From assembly GCA_022702545.1 (NCBI GenBank), contig JAHRBC010000002.1:8432001-8496000 (forward strand): a stretch of 64,000 bases of DNA. Direction: 5' to 3'. A model generated the notes under the pieces. It was not told the DNA's origin and searched no databases. It was given only the letters and a program-made list of their open reading frames with translations. Within the stretch, counting starts at the first letter, position 1. Each line of letters opens with the position of its first letter. This document shows, in pieces, positions 33,400 through 44,700 of this stretch. Source of the DNA: Phycomyces nitens (lineage: Eukaryota > Mucoromycota > Mucoromycetes > Mucorales > Phycomycetaceae). The position numbers and the translations under genes are program-made.

Positions 33400-33713
33400 A
33401 AAAACGGTAGCATAACTACCGTTTTGTTCACACAGGCGAAAAATTATTTTTCTCAAAAATGCGCAACATCTTTAACACCAAATAAAATGCTCATTTCAAT
33501 AAACAACGTTGCCTAAAAACTTACGAGCCCTTTCTATGGTACTACAACTACCTCATTGCCTGATGAAAAGACATTCCATGCAACTTTTATGATTCGGGAT
33601 CGATGACATTACCTTTCAACCACAATCTGCGGAGATAAAGTGCTCTAAAATCATAAAAAACGATAGTTATGCTACCGTTTTTGGCACAGCTACCGGTCCT
33701 TCCGCCGTAGTGT
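33400..33713 (+). mobile_element. CACTA-like element end
   Basis: Begins with AACGGTAGCATAACTACCG, a short palindrome, and carries the same motif near 33665. It ends CCGCCGTAGTG at 33713, i.e. CACTACGGCGG read inward. Matches 2131-2430 in inverted orientation and shares the terminus with 5653 and 10678. Confidence 0.75.
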
Positions 33714-33911
33714 TATGGGCAGAGAGTATCCTATTGGTGAAACTGATTGATCAAGTATGATTGGATTCGGTCATTGTGCTTTACTTTGTAAAGAGGAGTA
33801 AGATCTATAATTCATTGTGAGCCACAAAAGCAACACGATTATTGCTGGGAAATAGAACTAGAGATGTAGGAGATGGCATATCGAGTCTATTTTGTGCAAG
33901 GATTGGGATAC
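33714..33911 (+). repeat. Dispersed repeat interrupted by a Tc1 element; uninterrupted copy at 60573-60785
   Basis: TTATGGGCAGAGAGTATCCT starts both copies, at about 95% identity. Here the match stops at CGAAAGAATCTA (33911), where a Tc1 terminus begins. In the other copy the same word continues into GTTTTGAAG. The minus strand has a protein-like word (SLVLFPSNNRVAFVAHNEL), but it is interrupted by stops. Confidence 0.85.
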
Positions 33912-35230
33912 GAAAGAATCTACAGGGTCCGACCAAAAAGATTGAGACATTAATGTCTGATAAAGACAAGTAAATCTCATTACTTCAAAACTACATTAAC
34001 ATGTGTATAAATATTATACATAAGCACTATATTTGTATAGATATTATCATAAGTGGCAAAGGTGACTACAGTGGCCTGGATTATTTGAGTATCCATTCCT
34101 AATTAGGGAATTTTGATCACAAACTTTTATTTTTGTTTTCTTTTTCTTTTTCTCATTCGATTCTTCTCTTGTCTTCTAAAACTATTAAGAATACTTCCTA
34201 GAAGAGGACTGAACTTTCTGATTATACGAAAGGCAAGATTTTTGGTCCATTTGACTCTTGTACATCTATGGTTGAGATTGCATGGCGATATGATATACCC
34301 TATCTTACAGTTAAAGCAACAATGCAGAGAGTGAAAAAAAAACCGGTACAGCCCTTGTTAAAAAACGTCAAGGAAGACCCTGTATATTGAAAGATTGTGA
34401 TCTAAGATCTCTCAGTAGCATCGTGCGCAAAGATCCTACCGCGACATTAAACACCATTACGGATGAGATTCAGACATCATCAGGTATTGCAATCAAAAGA
34501 GATGCCATTCGAAAGTACCTAAAGAAACTTGGGATACGGTCATGTGTAGCTACCAGCAAGCCTTTATTGCTGGAAAGGCATATAAAAAACCGCCTGAGGT
34601 TTGCAATTGAGGCTCGTCGTCGCAATCAGCAATAAAATTGAATGATCTGGAGTGATGAGTCCAGATTCATGGTTTTCCCAAGGGCTGGAAATGTTCGTGT
34701 GTGGCGCATAAAACAGCAGAAGTTCAGGAGAGGATATGTTGTGCCAAAAGTCCAAGGTGGAGGGGGTTCAGTGATGGTATGGGGCTGTATTTGGGCTGGA
34801 GGTGCGGGAAAACTTATAATTGTTGATGGTACGCTAAATCAGCACAAGTACACAAGACTCTTAAAACGTGATTTCATGCCCTGGTTTCGAAGTCTTAAGT
34901 AAAGGAAACATGGAGAATTCATTTTCCAAGAAGATAATGCACACTGTCACAAGAGTTTGCTGGCAGAAGAGTACAAAAAGAAGGTGAATCTTCCTGTTAT
35001 GACATGACCAGCAAACAACCCTGACCTGAGCCCAATAGAGATCATTTGGTCCTACCTGGAACATAAGTTGAGAGCTAGGAAGATGAAGCTTACAAACAAA
35101 CACTCTTTGGCTCGTGCATTGCAAGAAGAATGGAAAAGAATACCCAAGAAAGTTGTAGTCCCATTGCATGCCAATGCCAAATCAGATTCAAGAACTAAAA
35201 AAAATTCATGGATCTCATACCCATTATTAA
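33912..35230 (+). pseudogene. Tc1-type element with left terminus and decayed transposase
   Basis: The left terminus CAGGGTCCGACCAAAAAG follows a TA at 33910-33911. The transposase frame starts near 34209 (ELSDYTKGKIFGPFDSC, helix-turn-helix), shifts frame at an A-run near 34335, and continues GRPCILKDCDLRSLSSIVR. The catalytic region reads MIWSDESRF, GGGGSVMVWGCIWAGG, FQEDNAHCHKS and NPDLSPIEIIWSYL, a DD34E spacing with all three acids present. Stops at about 34634, 34641, 34900 and 35007 fit TAA/TGA from Gln, Arg or Trp codons by transitions. No right terminus was found; an IS630 piece follows. Confidence 0.85.
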
Positions 35231-35394
35231 ACCATCAAATAAATTGCATTTTTATATTTATATATATTATATCTATCGCCCATAATTTTTTCAGCCTTGT
35301 ATCTATATTTTATTCTGGTAAAAAGATGTAAAGAAGTTGTGGATTTTCATTGAAAAGTTTCGGAATTCTAAAAAAGCTACTGAATTAATTTAGG

Positions 35395-35650
35395 TCAGTG
35401 TAGGAAAGTATATCAATTCTTGAGGATATTGATATGTATATCTTTCTCCATATTCCCTTGAACTGAATCCGATCGAGCAGTTTTAGACGTCAAGAGTAAA
35501 ATTAACCGAAACAAGTTTTTGGAAAAAGAATAGTTGATGACTATAATTGGGGAGACATGTGGTAGTTTATATTAGTGATTTCAATAGCTTTGTTTCTGCT
35601 TCTATTAAATGTTTTTGGAAGTGCCTCGATAAAGAGAAGTTATAAGGTTT
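35395..35650 (+). pseudogene. IS630-like transposase C-terminal fragment
   Basis: The plus strand reads YVYLSPYSLELNPIEQF, then KLTETSFWKK and SIKCFWKCLDKEKL, a relative of the remnant at 29410-30005. Only about 80 codons remain, with stops. Confidence 0.7.
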
Positions 35651-35659
35651 AATCCAGCA

Positions 35660-36094
35660 TAAAACAGCCACCCAGCCACTCTTTACCAGTGCAAAATGGC
35701 CACCTGGCCACTCTTTACCAGCATAAAATGGCCACCCGGCCACTCTTTACCAGCATAAAATGGCCACCCAGCCACTCTTTACCAGTGCAAAATGGCCACC
35801 CAGCCACTCTTTACCAGTGCAAAATGGCCACCTGGCCACTCTTTACCAGTGCAAAATGGCCACCTGGCCACTCTTTACCAGCATAAAATGGCCACCTGGC
35901 CACTCTTTACCAGTGCAAAATGGCCACCCAGCCACTCTTTACCAGTGCAAAATGGCCACCTGGCCACTCTTTACCAGTGCAAAATGGCCACCTGGCCACT
36001 CTTTACCAGTGCAAAATGGCCACCTGGCCACTCTTTACCAGCATAAAATGGCCACCTGGCCACTCTTTACCAGTGCAAAATGGCCACCTGGCCA
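35660..36094 (+). repeat. 32-bp tandem repeat, about 13.5 units
   Basis: Unit CCAGTGCAAAATGGCCACCT followed by GGCCACTCTTTA, with two interspersed variants (CAGCATAAAA for CAGTGCAAAA; CCCAGCC for CCTGGCC). All three forward frames are open, but this is repeat translation. The array ends about 20-40 bases before the region of homology with the 62.4-kb recombinase copy. Confidence 0.97.
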
Positions 36095-36239
36095 TTTTTT
36101 TTATGATCTGTTGAAAATGTCCTGCTTGCAAATTAAATAATATTAAGGATAAGGGTGGATAGATATACATGATAGGAGTAGGAGAGTTTTTTTACTGGTT
36201 GATGTGGTGACTACAGTGCTGCTGCAGCTGTTACAATAA

Positions 36240-37355
36240 TTATCTAGATCGTTTTACACATTCTTTCCGACATCGAAATTTGTCGAGGATCTTGATGTTT
36301 TTGAGCAAGTCATAACGAGAATATACTTCAACTTTATGACCGATATCCACTATCACTTCTCGTATGGACTTATTTAAAGATATGAATAACCTAATGTCGT
36401 CGGTATTGGTCGACAATCCGGCATAGTCAATTACCACAAGGCGAATTTGTCGAACGGATTTTGTGATCTTGGTGATTAAGTCTTGTGTATTACCAGAGCA
36501 ATCATCGAAAGTATATGGTGGGTTTTTTGCATCCCGTTCGGAAATTGGGTCGTTGGCAGAAGTGTTGTAAGACACAAATACATCTTCACATAAGAGCTTC
36601 GTCTTCATCTTGTAGATCTGGAGATTTACTAGTTTCTTTTTTGTTGTGTCAGGCTCATCGGTATTTGACTTTCGTACGTAACCAACAGTACAGTTGGTCC
36701 CCATTGACGATTTGACCAGTGATCTATATTCCTGAATATTTGATAGATCATTCCAAGTAAAATCTAATCAAGATATGAAGAATATTTAATAAAAAAAAAT
36801 AGATACTTGCAAGGTATTACCTCTGTAAACTTTTTTGACGACATTGACCAATCGGCCACGTTGTCTTTTCTTATTAGATTGCTTTCGAATAGTCGTACCC
36901 CATGAGCCATCTTTTGACATCCAGGCGGAAAGGGCATCTGATGTGACAGCATCATCTGGAATATAAGCTGAAACGAGGTCATGGACTTCAGTTTCCGAAA
37001 GAAAATACTCTTCCGTTATGCCTAGGATGGGTGTGGAAGGCATAATCTTAGCCACAAGATCAAGAACTGCTGATCGTAATGGTGGTATGGAAACAATAAA
37101 GGATTCACTACTGTTGCTATCGTCGCATTGTTGTTCTTGTTTGGTATCTTGTGGGAGACGCTGGTATCTCCAAGGCTCCATGTTCACTTTCTTTGTTGAC
37201 ATGGCAACTGCAATGGTGGGATCGCCGTTGACTAACGTAACAGGTTCCAAACCAGCATCTTTAAGTTGCTGTAATGCTGAAAGTTGATTCTCCAAAGTGA
37301 TTTCGAGTCCATAAATCGAACAAGCAGCATTAGCTGCAGATAATATTGTTGTCAT
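36240..37355 (-). CDS. IS607-TnpA-like protein, second copy, two exons
   Basis: Exons 37355-36807 and 36731-36240, joined through a 75-nt intron (GTATCT...TTCAG, phase 0), give 346 residues. The start at 37355 (MTTILSAANAACSIYGL) is chosen because homology with the 63-kb copy begins there; the frame extends 24 codons further up. N-terminal residues 3-40 resemble a MerR-type HTH with LQQLKDAGLEPV. The C-terminal half reads TVGYVRKSNTDEPDTTKKKL, VFVSYNTSANDPISERD and VVIDYAGLSTNTDDIRLFI, the block order of serine recombinases, with the DRL arginines replaced. No lesion is visible if the intron is real. It shares layout and C-terminal motifs with 14905-16008 at modest identity. DNA transposase-like role inferred from IS607 TnpA; catalysis uncertain. 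Confidence 0.65.
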
Positions 37356-37599
37356 AGGTAGTAAAAAGAGAAGTGGCCAGGTGACCGCTTTCGCCAATGT
37401 TTCTCTTATTTCATCTTCTCGTCTCACCTCAAATAGTCTATGGCTTGCACCTTTTTATAATACACTTTTTTCTTCTGAACCTCTATTTTTATTATTATCA
37501 TTTCACCCCATACTTTCTAGGATACAAGGCATGTTTTTTTTTTTAAAAAAAAAAGTGTTTTTGTTGAAACAAAGGTATAATGTGTAGCTTATAGCATAT

Positions 37600-39021
37600 T
37601 TTTATAAAACAATTGGATTTATACCAATATAAGTATTGTAATAAGCTTGTCCGCAACCAGCAATGCCAACAATTCCAACAATAAATGGACAGCAATATCC
37701 GTCAGATCCTACACATTTTACAATCAGTGACCCGTGAGATTTACCTCAGAATAACCTCAATAATCTACCCAACTATGGTTTTAATTTATGGTATTTTATC
37801 GTAAGCATAACCACAATCTGTTAATCTCGTAATTTTTGGTAACTGGAACTATTATCTAGCGGAAAGCCAGTAATGATTTTTGAAGATACCTCTCCAAAAG
37901 CAGAATCAGGCCAGCAAATCAAATATGGATCTCTTTCAATAAAGACAATGAGTGGCCAGGTAAAAGTATTTTGCTTATTTGGTGCTTGTAGGTATGTAGA
38001 CCACGTATGAGAAATATGGAATAATTGCGAATATAAAAATAAATAAAAGAAACCCGCAAGTATTTGGGGAAATAGAAAAGGTATGACAACGAAGAAAAAG
38101 TTAAAGTGTTTGGTATGGAATGACAGAGATAGTAGTCAAATAGAAAGAAAATAAAGCATGTAAAACAAAACATACAGCAGGTAAGAATACATGCAAAATA
38201 AATATATAGAGAAAGAATGGAGATGTAAAGAATAAGTAACTAGGTGCTGACGGCACCAAGACTAGCAACAGATTTCAGCAAGGATAGTTCTTAAGAGAAA
38301 TTCCCTTTTGAAAGTCAAACGATCCACGTATGGATCTCATTACCCACTCAGAGTTGGGAATGATTGAACCTATCTGGATAGAAAAAGACCACCGATACTT
38401 GGGATATATCTTTAATGAATATCGATGGCCACCAGAGTATATTTGCAAACATGCTTCTGGAGCCGCTTTTGACTACCCTTCTTCAGTCTACTAGTTACAT
38501 GTCACCAAGGCCGGGTCTTGTCTTTTTGTCAGTGTAGGTTTATATGCTCCAATGAAATATAGGTATGTTAATTGCTTGACCGAGGCAATTGATGCTCTTC
38601 TGCATACATTGCTATTCTTAGTATCGAATAGCAATTTGAGCTGATTATGGAACATGAATGGATTCTCCTGATTGTCCCTTTTTTAAAATATTTGCTCTTA
38701 TGTCTAGTGTTATAGCTCTAGTTGCTTTTGAGGTAAAGGACAATTAGACTTTTTGATACGACTAGCAATTTTTTGCACACTAGATTTTGATGTCTCGATT
38801 ATACTTGCAATCTACTGGAAATAACGTTTAGCTTTGTAAAAAAGTGTACTGTGGGAGTTGCTATCTTTACAATTATTATGTGACCCACAAATATAATATT
38901 CGGCTTATTAGGATATCAAGTTCTTTTTACTAATAAAATGACTGACAAATGGTAGGTTTTTATTCAGAAAAAGGTATAAAAAATAACAGGAAACAGGTAC
39001 TATACTCTTAATATGTTGTCA
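37600..39021. other. No supported gene
   Basis: A frame near 38320-38490 reads HRYLGYIFNEYRWPPEYICK and could be a fragment of a reverse transcriptase or other gene, but it is too short to assign. The rest is AT-rich. Confidence 0.4.
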
Positions 39022-39392
39022 ATAGAGGGTTTGGTAAATAATCAAAAAAACCATTCAAGTTTGACGGCACAAAAACACTACCTTGATATGATATTTGTGT
39101 AACAATTAAGTGAAACTTGCCCTTTTCGGATGAACCAAAATATCGATTTTTTGGTTCTATAAACCAAATATCAATTGTATATTTCTTGCTAATACATCTC
39201 TTAAATATACTCTTTACTGCTATATCATCAAAAATAGCCGCCAAAACTGACAAAACAGTCAACAAGAAGATGTAATTTCAAATATGCAATCGTTATTTTT
39301 CACAAAAAAATGGATTTTTTTTTGAAAATAATTTGAAACAATCCAAAGACCGTGGTTTCCTTTTTTTAGGTAGGAGGATATTTTGATAACAT
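39022..39392 (+). repeat. Dispersed repeat, direct copy of 24687-25112
   Basis: See 24687-25112; this copy lacks about 50 bases in the middle. Confidence 0.85.
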
Positions 39393-40061
39393 ACTGACAT
39401 GTAGGGTACTTGAGTGAGTATAAGTAACTGGTTACGATACTACTGTGAGGAAGGACACTCGAGTTATCGAGTAATTAAGGCCGGTTTACTAGTTAGCAAT
39501 GGTTGTTATTCCAATTGGAGGCGTGGTAACGAGGGACAATAAACTACCATCAAGATCTGTCAAAACAATAGATCTGCACTCAGTAAGGGTCGGGATGTGT
39601 CAAATAATATTTATGACAAGGCGTATGAGGATGATAACCAGTTGTCAAAATATAGAAAATAGGAAAAGTGTTTTTAACAAGGTAAAAGAGTTCTTTATTA
39701 TTCTTCACCAAACTTCCTCTGTTATGGCCTCCTCTGCCTTCGCACCTATTCATCTATTTCTCCTTCTTCGTACTCCGCCCTACTTCGCCTGGCCTTTTGC
39801 TTCAAGGTGGCGGCCACCAACCACCACGCCCACCGTATCAGTACCAAACCCTCTAATAGCCAGAAAAATGGTTTATTTCGATATTTTATATACAGTCCCA
39901 TAGGTTGGCTAATGGCACAAATTTGACTCCTGCCAAATAAAAATATACTTCTCTATGTTATCATCCCTGTTTTCTCGCTTTCTACTATAATAACATAGTA
40001 TCAAAATTTACTGACTTAAAGAGTGAAGTATAGTGTTAATAAAATATAGTATCAATTTTTT
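39393..40061. other. No gene; 39880-40061 matches the flank of the Tc1 remnant at 26395
   Basis: 39499-39903 holds a 134-codon frame with no recognisable features, probably chance. Confidence 0.45.
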
Positions 40062-41123
40062 TTAATATTTTGTGTATAATCCTTTGTTCTTTTGAAGTGC
40101 GTGTAGTCGATTGGGCATAGAATTACAGTGAGCTGCACACACTTCAACTGGTATTTTGTACCATTCTTCCTTCAAAACTTGCTTTAATTCTTTCAGGTTC
40201 TTGGGCTGTGGTCTTCTGGCCCTCACCATTCTTCCGAGGTAAGCCCAGATATTCTTAATCGGGCTGAGATCTGGGCTGTATGCAGGCCACTGCATCACCT
40301 CCAGATCTGCACTTGCTTGGTACTCTTTCACCATTTTGCTTCTATGACATGGAGCATTGTCTTGTTGAAAGATGAAAGTATCATCCTGCTCATACTCCAA
40401 GTTGTTCTTGAATGGAACCAACGTGTTTTGGAGTATGTTCTTGTATCCCCATTGTTCTAGGCTACCACTTATGATTTCCATGGGCCCAACACCACCAGAC
40501 CAGATGCATCCCCAGACCATCACATAACCTCCTCCACCTTGAACTCTGGGACGTATACAGTCTCTGCTATACTTCTCTGATCGAAGACGCCAGACCCGTA
40601 CATTCTTGCACATTGGGAACAGCATGAGCGTCGATTCATCGCTCCAAATCACTCAATCCCAGCATTGATTCACCTCCTTGGCATGCTGGGCAAAGGCAAG
40701 GCGGTTTCTACGATGATGCTCAGTGAGCCACGGCTTGTATACTGCAATACAAGACTTCATATGAAGAGTCTTGATCGCAGCACGCATCGTATCTTTGCAG
40801 ACGTATCTTCCCAGATTCACGCCCATTATGCTGATCAGCATACTCAAACTGGCTGCTCGATTTTTTACTATCTCTCTGCGCAAAACGCGCAAATCTCGCT
40901 CCCCGAATATTCTTGAGGGTCCCTTGTGCCTGTGTGTAACTGTCGTTCCGGTCTCTTTGTACCTTCGCATTGTATTGTATACAGTACGACGTGCTACATT
41001 ATATCGCTCGCAAATGGTTGACACTTTTTCTCCTGCTTCAAAAGCACCAACAATCATTCCTCTGACTTCAATTGGGATCTCCTTTCGCTTGGAAATATTG
41101 TCAGAAATGTTTACTGAAGACAT
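40062..41123 (-). pseudogene. Tc1-type transposase with one nonsense codon and an E-to-K catalytic change
   Basis: From Met at 41123 (MSSVNISDN) the frame runs through a helix-turn-helix (KVSTICERYNVARRTVYNTM), a second DNA-binding part and HHRRNRLAFAQHAKEVNQCW. It meets TGA at 40653-40655 and continues in frame with VIWSDES (first Asp), GGGGYVMVWGCIWSGG, QQDNAPCH (second Asp) and YSPDLSPIKNIWAYL to the stop at 40062. Relatives read WDxVIWSDES with Arg at the stop, so CGA to TGA is likely. The third catalytic position, 34 residues after the second Asp, is Lys. Otherwise full length (about 353 codons). Decayed sister at 25680-26394. Confidence 0.88.
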
Positions 41124-41732
41124 GGATAAAATCGAATTAAAAATAAAGGTTGTAGAAAAGCAAACAAACAGAGGTGTACGTATTTTATTTAAAAAAAATC
41201 GGAATTTCAAAGTTGTGCCATAACGAAATCGACCCCTCTGTATAGGCTGAGACAGTAGAGACAAGGAGGTATGAAACAGAGCAAAGGGCAGGCATGTCGA
41301 TGCTTTATTATTGTTTGCTTGAAAGATGGAGATCAAAAAGATATAGAGAGACTAAGGGTTTATATACAATCAGGCCGGTGTAGCTGACCCTTCCCCATAG
41401 TCTGTTTATCAAAGATCCAATGTTGGAACCTGCATCTGCACCACCACACTGCCTTTTCCAAGATTAATCGATTAGCGAAACGTTATTTTATTTTACAAAG
41501 TGTATCCATGAAAACTATGAGATACATAATATTACTTTGAGTTTTGAGTATTCTTCTGATATCTAATTATACTATTCATCAAAGTACACTATATTAGTAG
41601 TAGTGAACATATGGTTATATTATAGAAGAAAAGGCTTACAATCAAGAGGGTATTTGGCTATTTATACATATATATATATTACATATATTCATATGGCAGA
41701 GAAAAGAGAAAGGTGAGGCTATGACTATACAA
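41124..41732. other. No recognised gene
   Basis: AT-rich sequence with a TA microsatellite near 41670. Confidence 0.5.
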
Positions 41733-42881
41733 TCAATTGGAAAGATGAAATTCAACTCCATCTTTTTTATCAACTTCCTCAATTCCATCAACTTTAGCTT
41801 CCAACTGCTCAGTGATTTCCATTTGTTCTCGAACTAAAATCTAAAAATAATAATATATGCATTTGTTATCTTTCTTTTTGCTCAAAAGGCAGAAAATACA
41901 ATTACATGAAGAGTTGCAACAAGCTCAAAGACCTTGACAAGCTGTGCACGGCTAGACCAGGAGGTTGGAATAACTGCTGAGCGAAGCTCCACAAAACGCC
42001 ACTTTTTTGGGCTGATGATACTTGTTTCTGTAAGTGTGAGCGTATTTTGTATAATTTGAATACCAAGCGATTTTCGTTTTTTCAAGGTTTCAAAAGAAGC
42101 AGACTTATATATATTGATTTGCTGCTCAAGTGAAGCTGTGGTTGATTCGATTTGCTCCAAAGTATCATTCATGGAGTGAGTTACGTTTTCTGACAAATTA
42201 GAGCTTAAAGTGACATGTTAGCTAATCACAGCAGATGCGACCATATATCTTTTAAAAGACTCTTACCCTGATGCCTCAACTAATAGCATTTCATACTCAG
42301 TGTCTGTTGCTCTTCCAATACCATCTGCCTTCTTTGCCTTCACTTTGATAGCCCCAAAGGATACAAACTTTCTAGAGCTCAACATATGTTCACACCTATT
42401 TAGCAAACATTAGACAAAGAACAACAACAATATGTGACTTTGAGATCCTTTCTTATTTTCCTTACCATACGAAGCCAAGAGTGTCCATGTTCTTAGCAAA
42501 TGCCTTTAGAAGTGATACAACTGTTTCAACGAACGGAGTTCTTTCGTCATTAACAGAGCCTTTGCTTGTTTTGCAGTTTAGGTGAAAGTCGGTCAAGATA
42601 TACTTCATCATCTCAATAAATTCTTTCTCCTTTACTTCCGGTTCGTGGTTCCAGACCCACTTACAGAAGCCTACTTGGTCTTGTTTTAAAGCCGCTAAAC
42701 AAAAATCAAACGCGCCACTAATGCTCTTCAGGGACGTGTTTTTCCGACCTTCCTTCATATTTGCCTGGTAGATAGATTCGGTTTCCTGGTCTGCTTCACC
42801 TTCTTTGGTAGACAATATACGGATAGAGAAATGGTTTTTCAATAAAGAGATACCGGTTCGGCTCAGTCGTTGACTTTGCAA
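41733..42881 (-). CDS. E[A]SG-family protein of unknown function, four exons
   Basis: Exons 42881-42466, 42395-42267, 42203-41906 and 41840-41733 join with consistent phases (2, 2, 0) and GT-AG introns of 63-70 nt into 316 codons without a stop. Exon 1 gives LKSISGAFDFCLAALKQDQV and VNDERTPFVETVVSLLKAFA. Exon 2 gives KKADGIG (160-166) and EYEMLLVEASG (172-182), the same ADG...E-X-SG pattern as the gene at 47391-48667. Exon 3 is helical; exon 4 ends in an acidic stretch. The pattern resembles the acidic triad of a PD-(D/E)XK fold with Ser in the Lys position, which is speculative. The ATG lies inside a 43-bp tandem repeat, so the native N-terminus may have been lost. Function unknown. Confidence 0.65.
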
Positions 42882-43051
42882 CTTATATGTTTCTACTGGT
42901 TCGGCTCAGTCGTAGACTTTGCAACTTAAATATTTTGACCGGTTTGGCTCAGTAGTAGACTTTGCTCCTAATATGTTTCTACCGGTTTGGCTCAGTCGTT
43001 GACTTTGCAACTTATACGTTCTACCGGTTTGGTTCAGTCGTTGACTTCACT
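42851..43051 (-). repeat. 43-bp tandem repeat, about 4.7 units, overlapping the gene start
   Basis: Units contain CCGGTTTGGCTCAGTCGTTG then ACTTTGCAACTTATA. The first unit overlaps the first codons of the gene at 41733-42881, so the array is also its upstream region. Confidence 0.93.
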
Positions 43052-43079
43052 GGCAATTGGGTTTTTTTAAATAAAATGG

Positions 43080-43555
43080 GTCAAAGAATAGGACTCCGAT
43101 CGTAAGTCATGTGATTTATGAATGAGTGATTTTAAAAGAGGTGTAAGGTAATGTTGGGCTATTTGCGGATCTTTGATATACGCTGCGATATGAACTGCTG
43201 TTCCACCGAGAGGGAGGAGAGTTATACGCAAAGGTGTTGCGGGATATTGGGGATAATGGACGACGTGGGTAGCCACAGCGAAGTAATAGAATATAGTAGA
43301 TAGGGTAGTTCTCTTAACGATTCAGACAATACGAAATGACCAGAGCGACCTATGTCCTCTGCGACAAATATAGACTTAATGGGAAAAGAATCTGTTTTAT
43401 TCAAAATGGCTGATAACGAGATAATAAGGCCATAGCCTCAAAGATAGTACTATAGTATGAAATGGGGTCGTGCACGGTTCTTGGGAACCCCCCTCCAGCC
43501 CAGATCGAACTGAATGGGTGGCCGGACCGGACAGCATCACATAATGAATATTATT
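43080..43555 (+). repeat. LTR-like repeat, diverged relative of 27900-28285
   Basis: Shares the block around GACCTATGTCCTCTGCGACA, and the end GGACAGCATCACA against GGACAACATCACA, with 27900-28285. It lacks the TGTTACGG start. It ends 75 bases before the first exon of the decayed gene at 43631. Confidence 0.45.
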
Positions 43556-44700
43556 TTACAAATAAAACGACCGCTATTTTCATCCGCCATGTAACCCCTT
43601 TCTTTTCTCTTCCTACGTCATCCGTTTTAGCTTATACCTGAAAATAAGAAGCAACCTACAACTTTGACCCCGCCAGCAAAAAAGGAGCAACGCCTTCTGG
43701 CCAGTGACATTCAATGGTGTATGAATAACAATGCCGCTTTGACACTGAAACTTTTTGTAAATGAATTTGGGTTATTGGACAAACACTACGCAACTGCACG
43801 ATACAAAAAACATAATCAATACACGTCATTTATCAAGTGAAAAAGAGCGTTTGGATTCAGAATTAGCTCTCTTCAAGCAATCAGAAGAGTACAAGGTCTA
43901 TTGGCTAGAAAGGTCGCGACGAAAACCCCAACTTAATACACATGAAAATTGCGCTGAATATGTACAAAACATTGTTGAGCAAGAAACCACAGCACTCACT
44001 TCCACAACTCCCACTTCTATCACTACATCATCGATAACTGCAGACAACTCCTCATCCTCACATGGCACTCCAACATCTACAGCAATATATGATACCACGA
44101 TACCCATATCTCCTACCACAAATACTATAGGAGCAACTGAGACTCCAACAGCTAGCTTCCAGGAATTTATTTTGGCTACTACTAAGACCATGACGGATAA
44201 TGTGGAAAATGCTACCCCTTTGGACCCATGGATTTTCCAGGGCACGAACGTAGCCGATTTATTCACGCAATTCCGACAGGCTGTCACTAGAATGACGACC
44301 AATCAGTTGCTCTTTATCGAATCTTCTGTACACGAGCTTTTATCCTTGTCGAACATCCTTCTTTTATGCTCTACCCAACACAGTCCACTGTGCATGGATA
44401 TATTCTCGGAAGATACCCTTGCCGAATTCAATAAGGAAATGTTGATTGAGTGCATGAACTTGAAGCAGGACATGTGTGATGATGTGTATATGAAGCTGAC
44501 TAGATTTATGAACAATATGGACTTGAATCTTCAATCAAAAGATGATGTGGAAATTGATCTCTTGGTGCTTGGCAGGAAATTGAACCCATTTAAGGGATCT
44601 TTGTTACGAGGTATCACGGCAGCGTAAGTCATAATTAACAGTAATAGAGCCGAAAGAAGTTTTAAAGTTGTAATCATGTTACAAACTAAATATTTTTATA

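Noticed and set aside
35660..36140. ORFs of HSLPVQNGH-type repeats in three frames; CRISPR-like regularity
   Set aside because: The 32-bp units are contiguous without unique spacers, so this is a tandem repeat.
38320..38490. Reverse transcriptase fragment (RYLGYIFNEYRWPPEY)
   Set aside because: Too short and without a catalytic motif or matching neighbour.
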